64,000 bases of DNA, from NCBI GenBank assembly GCA_008933995.1, contig WARS01000027.1:1832001-1896000 (forward strand), written 5' to 3'. Positions 60,715-64,000 of this stretch are shown piece by piece. The position numbers and the translations under genes are program-made. Under the pieces are notes generated by a model. It saw only the letters and a list, made by a program, of their open reading frames with translations. It had not been told where the DNA came from and did not search any database. Source of the DNA: Datnioides undecimradiatus. Lineage: Eukaryota; Chordata; Actinopteri; Lobotiformes; Datnioididae. The first letter of the stretch is position 1; every line of letters starts with the position of its first letter.

Positions 60715-62071
60715 CCTCGGCAGCAGTCTCTGAACACAGACGTGTGAATCTGACCCTTTGAGTCTGTTTCTCAATAAATTAATTATTACATTTTTTTAAT
60801 AATCAGCTGTTTGTGCTGCGCTCGTTAGTCATCACATTAACATAGAAACTGGCACCTTTAACGACTCTGAGTCATTTATTCGTTTAAAGATGTGTCTGGA
60901 AACGTGTCATCATGTTTATTTATTCATTTATTTATTTATTTCAGCTTAAATCAAAACACGGTGATGTCACAGAGCGCCTGTCGTGGCGTTTCGAGGCGTG
61001 GCGGCGGGCGGCGGCCATGTTTTTCAGTCATTAAAACTTTAACTATCAGGTCGCTGTGTGTCGTGATGGAGCTCTGCCGCCCCATCGGCTGCTGTATTGA
61101 TCCCGTATTGATCGGAACCAGCAGCGGACACTGACCGCGAGGCCGGGCCCGATGGGCGAGGAACAACAGCCAAACGTGGGTGCTTCAAGTCTCAGTGGAG
61201 AGTGGGAAAAAAGAGTTTCTTATCATTCTTCTGCTTCTAAAAGCTTATTAATTCACAGATAAAGTTAATAATGTTAATTTATGCCACTGCATTAATTAAA
61301 AACACTGAACGTTATTGTTTTTTGTTCATTTATGAAGCGTTTACTGGATTTTTAACCCTCTCACGTCGCCTCTTTGCCGTCTTTAAAAGCCGCGTCCATT
61401 CGCTTTCTGGATAAACATGCAGTTCAACTCATTTTTAACACTGGGACGTTTTAAATTATCACTTCCAGCTGCTCTTGTTTATTTTATTCATTAATTTACA
61501 AATTTGTCTTTTTAATTATTTGAACTTTTTATTTTCGTGGATTGAAGCTTGGATCATTTATTAGCTTTGCTCGGCTGCATTTAAACAAGCTCTTTAATTC
61601 AATGTGAGCTGAAATAAACTTTATATAAAATCTAGAATTAACTGATTTTTGTCATTCTAATAATTTATGACTCTTATTTGATGCATCACATGTGATTTTA
61701 ACTGTTCTGGCTGCGTCACATCTTTCATGTGATTTTCAGTCACATGTTCCTGCAAAACAGGAAGTTCATGTTCACGGAGTCCCATGTTTGTTTTGTCATG
61801 TGACTTTTTTAAAATCACATCTAATATGTAACAAACTCATATCACAGTGTGACCCAACACCACCTCCAGCCAATCAAAACCCAGCAAATAGCCACATTAT
61901 GACACAGAGTCAAACTTCAGGATGAAACTTCTCAGTCACTCCTTATATGGTCACGGCTCCACTGCGCCATCCAATCACAAGTCAGCCGCCGTCATTTCAT
62001 CAGTTAACTATGACTTTGTGTTTCTGCAATAAGTGGAACAGACGTTGATAAAAAAGTTCTGTCCCCGCTGT
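60712..62071. other. Intron 2 stretch, nothing recognised
   Basis: AT-rich from about 61230 to 61690. A tttattcatttatttattta run lies near 60920. No exon or RNA gene is recognised. Confidence 0.5.
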
Positions 62072-62094
62072 AACACACACACACACACACACAC

Positions 62095-62125
<31 letters not shown>

Positions 62126-62307
62126 CACGCACACACACACACACACAAAGTCACGCACAGAATAATAAATGTACCAACACACAGTCTGTTTCCCATCAGC
62201 ACCATGGGGAGGAAATCTGATGTGGAAACAACTCTGCAGCAGAGGCTTATGGGAAATTCATAAGGAAGGAGGGAGCGAGTGGCATGTGTGTGTGTCTGTG
62301 AGTTTCA

Positions 62308-62346
<39 letters not shown>
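62072..62346. repeat. Two (CA)n arrays
   Basis: CA at 62072-62147, interrupted by two accacgc motifs, and at 62310-62346. Confidence 0.95.
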
Positions 62347-62348
<2 letters not shown>

Positions 62349-62494
62349 GTGAGCGGTGTGTGCAAGTTAATCAATGTCGTGGATGTGAAGCGGTGACCTT
62401 TTCTAGTCGAACCACCTGCTGCTGCAGGAAAAATTAGTGTGTTTCAGCGTGTGTGTGTCTGTCAGTGTGTGTGTGTGTTTCATTGTCTGTGCGT

Positions 62495-62515
62495 CTGTGT
62501 GTGTGTGTGTGTGTA
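62495..62515. repeat. trhde: (CA)n abutting the exon 2 donor
   Basis: About ten TG units on the plus strand are CA units in the sense RNA. They begin directly at the splice site, so intron 2 reads GTACACACACACACACAC. Confidence 0.97.
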
Positions 62516-62516
62516 C

Positions 62517-62761
62517 CGTCTCTCTCTCTGCAGGGTGTACGAGCTCCTGAAGAAGCCCAGCAGCTCATCCTCAATGGCGGCGTCGAAGCTGACGTTCAGC
62601 CGGTAAACCCTCATCGGCTTCATCTCACGGTGCAGCACCACGACGTACATCTGATTGGCCGGGTAGGGGAAGTGGCGGTGGATGCGCATGGCTCCGCCCC
62701 CGGGCCTGTTTGCGGGTCGGCCTCCGCCGCCGCCCTCTGCTGTGACTGACACCCGATCCAC
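62517..62761 (-). CDS. trhde: TRH-degrading ectoenzyme, exon 2
   Basis: This 245-nt exon encodes 81 residues plus two nucleotides of an Arg codon completed by exon 3. It begins VDRVSVTAEGG, has a Gly/Arg/Pro-rich stretch, then HFPYPANQMYVVVLH, then RVYRLNVSFDAAIEDELL and GFFRSSYTLQRER. The ELLGFFRSSY block is nearly invariant in TRHDE and typical of the M1 N-terminal beta-domain. NVS is a potential N-glycosylation site. The acceptor is cttgcgctcag|GTG (62763-62762) after a pyrimidine tract (cttcctctccttcttg). The donor, gacg|gtacac (62516-62515), departs from the usual gtaagt and runs into a CA repeat. Next to the human protein the Gly-rich part is about ten residues longer (from memory). The frame is open across the whole exon. 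Confidence 0.94.
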
Positions 62762-64000
62762 CTGAGCGCAAGAAGGAGAGGAAGCTGTGAGATTCGACTT
62801 TTTGGTAAATGAATGAAACTTCCTGTTGCAGTGAGCTGTCGAGCGGCGTCAGCCTCACGCGCGCTTGTTTCCACTCCTCGCTGCTCTGGTTCATGGCTGA
62901 ATGAAACCATCTGCATAATTCAGGTTTTTAAATATTCAAAAAAATCAGCTTTGCAAATGTTTAATGAGGTGGAGATTTCACGCAGCCTGACGGGCTCAGA
63001 CGCTGCGACGCTGCGACACTAAATGTAGCCTCTGAAAGATGCACGAACACGGTTCGGCCTAGCTGCGCATGCTGCTCGCTCCCTGAAACATATCAAACGC
63101 ACCCCTGCAAAGTGAAGCGGCTGCAAACACTTGTTGCTTCACAGAGCTCAGCGTGTTCCCCGCTGAGAGCATCAGTGCCACATATCACAACCTGTCACAA
63201 ACAAACATCAGCTGACTTCATTAATGAATTGATTGGTGCGCGTGCAGGGCAGAGGGGCGTGAACGCCGCCCGCCGTCCTTCAGGTTTAATAGCGATCAGA
63301 AAGTTGCACAACGGATCAACTTCAGTGACTTTACAGTCTGTGTTATGAACCTGGTTGCTAAGCGACAACCTGTGGTTCGGAATGCTGGACCCGTCGTCAC
63401 GGTGACATGACCGGGACCCGATTGCAGGCAGCTCAAAAACAAAACAGATCTGACAAACAAAACAAACAAAGACAGTGTTTGTTTGTTTGTCACGTGTTTC
63501 ATCTGAGGCTGCAGAGTCGAGCTGACCCGGCGACGGAGAAACAACACCGACAGTCTGCGCCTGGGAAGACACCGTTTAAACCCCCACAGGTGCTTTTCTT
63601 TCACTCAGCCTCACTGATCAGAGCCGAACTTCAGGCTGAGGACGGCGGAGATCTGCTGGTAATTAAAGGAAATGTCAGCGCAGATGAAAGGAAGCGACTG
63701 CTGCGTCAGTCAGGACGGGAAACCGGAGCGTTTGGGGGGAAAGGCAGGATTACATTCAGTCTGTTTCCAGACTTTACGCTTGATCCTGCCAGAAGTTATG
63801 GAAGCAGAATATTGGACCGAAATCAACTCTTTTTAATAGATTTGCTGATTCTCTCTTTGCTAAACTAACTTTATTTTACAGTTCAGTATTTGTTTTTGCA
63901 GCACTGACCGATAACTGAACCGAAAACTGTTCCTAAAAGTGTGGGCTCAGGTCGTTCGGGTCCCGCTGAGTTGCCACGTGTCCCGGGACTGTTTAAAATG
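62762..64000 (-). other. trhde: trhde intron 1 (partial, continues right of the window)
   Basis: Upstream of exon 2 on the minus strand. I looked for exon 1 (short cytoplasmic tail, one membrane anchor, then the start of the beta-domain) and saw nothing like it, so exon 1 and the promoter lie beyond base 64000. Short (AAAC)n and (TTTG)n runs sit close together at about 63457-63490. Open frames at 62620-62916, 63195-63604 and 63407-63868 have no recognised family. Confidence 0.8.

Larger units (their letters stand above)
50702..62516 (-). other. trhde: trhde intron 2 (11,815 bp)
   Basis: Bounded by the exon 2 donor (gacg|gtacac, 62516) and the exon 3 acceptor (gcctcacag, 50702). It is dense in simple repeats: a 950-bp polypurine tract, at least ten CA/TG arrays and a 65-bp minisatellite, listed separately. 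No coding segment is recognised within it. Confidence 0.92.

Noticed and set aside
62762-64000. Exon 1 of trhde
   Set aside because: No membrane-anchor or beta-domain start is encoded on the minus strand here; the open frames have unrelated sequence.

Overview
The window is vertebrate, almost certainly teleost and probably percomorph, genomic DNA. The evidence is spliced coding exons inside introns of 12 to over 30 kb, very frequent (CA)n/(TG)n microsatellites, and many decayed dispersed repeats of the kind that litter spiny-rayed fish genomes (tRNA-related, 'gctaacatgctaac', 'ggccatcttggtttttgg' and hAT families). No operon, ribosome-binding-site or CRISPR organisation is present. Open frames outside the three exons look like chance frames through introns or simple repeats.

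One gene is recognisable. It is trhde, the thyrotropin-releasing-hormone-degrading ectoenzyme (pyroglutamyl peptidase II, an M1 zinc aminopeptidase), on the minus strand. Three consecutive internal exons lie at 62517-62761 (exon 2), 50425-50701 (exon 3) and 30355-30481 (exon 4). All have AG/GT borders, and their phases join without a break: 81 codons plus 2 nt, then 1 nt plus 92 codons, then 42 codons plus 1 nt. The window therefore carries about 216 residues of the N-terminal beta-domain and the start of the catalytic domain. Exon 1 (cytoplasmic tail and membrane anchor) lies beyond base 64000. The exons with the GAMEN and HEXXH zinc motifs lie to the left of base 1, so intron 4 is longer than 30.3 kb.

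Layout, left to right. Bases 1-30354 are intron 4. It holds a CCAAT-box cluster (366-690), two degenerate tandem arrays (5075-5600, 10120-11170), an inverted dispersed element (copy A, 11778-12304), decayed fish repeats (18051-18960, 24385-24530) and a second inverted element (C1, 27088-27260). Bases 30355-30481 are exon 4; its donor abuts a CGG/GCC run, and decayed duplicates of its 5' end lie in the neighbouring intron. Bases 30482-50424 are intron 3, with repeat clusters, inverted partners B (34689-35045) and C2 (41170-41340), a 65-bp minisatellite locus and an intact non-autonomous hAT element with an 8-bp target duplication (49079-49722). Bases 50425-50701 are exon 3. Bases 50702-62516 are intron 2, with a 950-bp polypurine tract, dense CA/TG arrays and the main 65-bp minisatellite (59261-60042). 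Bases 62517-62761 are exon 2 and the rest is the start of intron 1.

The most unusual points concern exon 4. A decayed tandem duplicate of its first ~35 bases, with its own AG, sits 61 nt upstream. Two separate inverted-repeat pairs (182/182 and 114/114 identical bases by eye) bracket exon 4 alone, which could favour circularisation, skipping or inversion. Two of the three donor sites abut simple repeats. I found no evidence of a wholly new multi-gene system.
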